The position numbers and the translations under genes were made by a program. A stretch of DNA of 64,000 nucleotides. Source: Natrinema sp. CBA1119. Its GTDB lineage: Archaea > Halobacteriota > Halobacteria > Halobacteriales > Natrialbaceae. The stretch spans positions 3,782,001 through 3,846,000 of the forward strand of contig NZ_PDBS01000001.1 in the NCBI RefSeq assembly GCF_002572525.1. The letters run 5' to 3'. Below, one piece after another: positions 63,173-64,000 of this stretch (position 1 is the stretch's first letter; each line of letters starts with the position of its first letter). The notes under the pieces are model-generated. The model had not been told where the DNA came from. It saw only the letters and a list, made by a program, of their open reading frames with translations, and searched no databases.

Positions 63173-63766
63173 ATGGCCGAGGACCGATTGCAGCAGCTTA
63201 TCGAGGATACGCTCACGTACTCCGAGAAAGCGGAGGCCGAATTGAAAATCGAGGACTACCGATCCCTTCGGCGTGCACTTCACACGGATGTCCTCAATGT
63301 GATCGCTGCTGACCGGTCGTTTTTCGTCCTCGGAAGTTACAACGACGAGGAAAAACACCGTCTCGAGAAAACCGTCGAGCACCTCTACAACGATGGATAT
63401 GCATTTCTATTAGATGATACACTCGAGGCGTGGGAAAACTGGACGACACACTTCAAAATCTACGCGGATCGAGCAACGCACATCATCGGCGTGTTCGAAC
63501 ACGCTGACGGCGGCCACGAGTGGGAAGCTGGATACCTGGATCATCGCGAATATCGGCGGAAGACGTACATCTTGAAGCGTCGGTATCCATCGCTGGTGCC
63601 GAAAGACGAACCATTCGACGGGATGATGGCCCACTACATGCTCCTCGTGGACCGACGCGGACAGCTCGTCGAATGGGACGGCGACGAAAACGCGTCAGCG
63701 GCCGAATTGGAACGCAGTCTCGAAGCCGCAATCGACGAATTCCGCGATTCTGAACTCTCCTCGTAG
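63173..63766 (+). CDS. Unknown protein with TIR/nucleoside-deoxyribosyltransferase-like motif
   Basis: 197 residues from the ATG at 63173; a GTG at 63149 lies on the inverted-repeat arm and is less likely. The core shows FFVLGSYNDEEK (48-60), LYNDGYAFLLDD, ATHIIGVFEH (101-110) and GGHEWEAGYL (113-122), where E118 in an ExG context recalls the catalytic Glu of TIR-like and nucleoside 2-deoxyribosyltransferase-like domains that cleave N-glycosidic bonds of nucleotides. The similarity is by eye and may be wrong. N-terminal 45 residues are helical. Divergent HTH gene; no membrane span. Confidence 0.65.
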   Translation: MAEDRLQQLIEDTLTYSEKAEAELKIEDYRSLRRALHTDVLNVIAADRSFFVLGSYNDEEKHRLEKTVEHLYNDGYAFLLDDTLEAWENWTTHFKIYADRATHIIGVFEHADGGHEWEAGYLDHREYRRKTYILKRRYPSLVPKDEPFDGMMAHYMLLVDRRGQLVEWDGDENASAAELERSLEAAIDEFRDSELSS

Positions 63767-63877
63767 ATACGCTCTCCTGTTTCTCATTGCAGTCGTCGTA
63801 CTGACCGACCGTCGTTCAGCCCTCGACCGGTATTCGACGACCGTCGTCGACGACAGAATCCGGAGTACCAACGATCG
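63767..63877. other. Short interval before the window-end gene
   Basis: No gene or structure seen. Confidence 0.4.
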
Positions 63878-64000
63878 TCAGGACTCGAGGTCGCGCTGTC
63901 GCCCCTTCGGCACCATCGAGCGCAGTTCGCCGTGGACGTAGAGGCCGACGCCGAGCGGTTCGAGCGCTTCGCACTCGACGGCCTCTTCTCGCGGGCTTCG
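63878..64000 (-). CDS. C-terminal end of a gene cut by the window edge
   Basis: The minus-strand frame is open from the window end and stops at TGA (63878-63880). The 40 visible residues read REEAVECEALEPLGVGLYV, then HGELRSMVPKGRQRDLES. No family recognised. Only the last part of the protein is in the window. Confidence 0.6.
   Translation of the reverse strand, partial: RSPREEAVECEALEPLGVGLYVHGELRSMVPKGRQRDLES

Overview
The window is chromosomal DNA of a halophilic archaeon, most likely a Natrialbales-type haloarchaeon (Natrinema/Haloterrigena/Natronorubrum-like). The evidence is high G+C, very acidic proteins, AT-rich TATA boxes 25-30 bp upstream of start codons with little or no 5' leader, ATGA-type gene overlaps, and haloarchaeal families (HalOD1, HTH-10/Bat, 7TM histidine kinases, IS6-type ISH transposase, S17e, RFC large subunit). 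The genus is inferred from style only.

Layout. 1-4.2 kb: end of a CARDB-type protein, a GCS2-family ligase, the PCNA-binding RFC large subunit and a small zinc-finger protein. 4.2-8.5 kb: the biotin operon bioB-bioU-bioF-bioD on the minus strand, with a BioU-like suicide enzyme in place of BioA. 8.7-16.6 kb: haloalkane dehalogenase family protein, a low-complexity acidic protein, sucCD, a UbiA prenyltransferase, and the divergent pair RNA ligase (Rnl3) and its PIN-like partner. 16.6-24.4 kb: two tandem paralogous 7TM-PAS histidine kinases, an IS6 insertion, a small protein and P-loop protein pair, an MBL hydrolase and a membrane-anchored HTH protein.

24.5-34.2 kb is an accessory, partly decayed tract. 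It opens with tRNA-Glu(CTC) followed by a displaced copy of the tRNA 3' end, then mixes intact genes (thioesterase, MBL, cyclase, LLM oxidoreductase, CBS/DUF21 transporter-like protein, methyltransferase) with remnants: a PAS fragment, a shortened B12-binding domain, the DUF234 tail of an archaeal ATPase and a frameshifted ADP-ribosylglycohydrolase. 34.4-41 kb: an acyl-CoA synthetase and a cluster of BCCP, PxpB (AHS1), PxpC (AHS2), biotin carboxylase and PxpA, which looks like a biotin-dependent 5-oxoprolinase or related carboxylase/amidohydrolase system. It could use the biotin made by the operon at 4-8.5 kb.

41.2-46.8 kb: a surface-polysaccharide locus (GT4, O-antigen-ligase-like protein, WbaP-type initiating sugar-phosphate transferase, UppP-type diphosphatase). 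47.3-55.4 kb: an aa3-type terminal oxidase locus (coxB, coxA, coxC and small membrane proteins) with Mn-catalase and a geranylgeranyl-reductase family flavoprotein. 55.6-64 kb: D-2-hydroxyacid dehydrogenase, an 84-bp hairpin element, UspA, HalOD1, HTH-10 regulator, aspartate-semialdehyde dehydrogenase, S17e, a DUF447/CitG-like pair, a cupin, and a divergent HTH regulator/unknown enzyme-like protein pair whose shared promoter region carries a 19-bp inverted repeat. The most interesting loci for follow-up are the pxp/biotin cluster, the BioU operon, the 63-kb divergent pair and the 56.7-kb hairpin.
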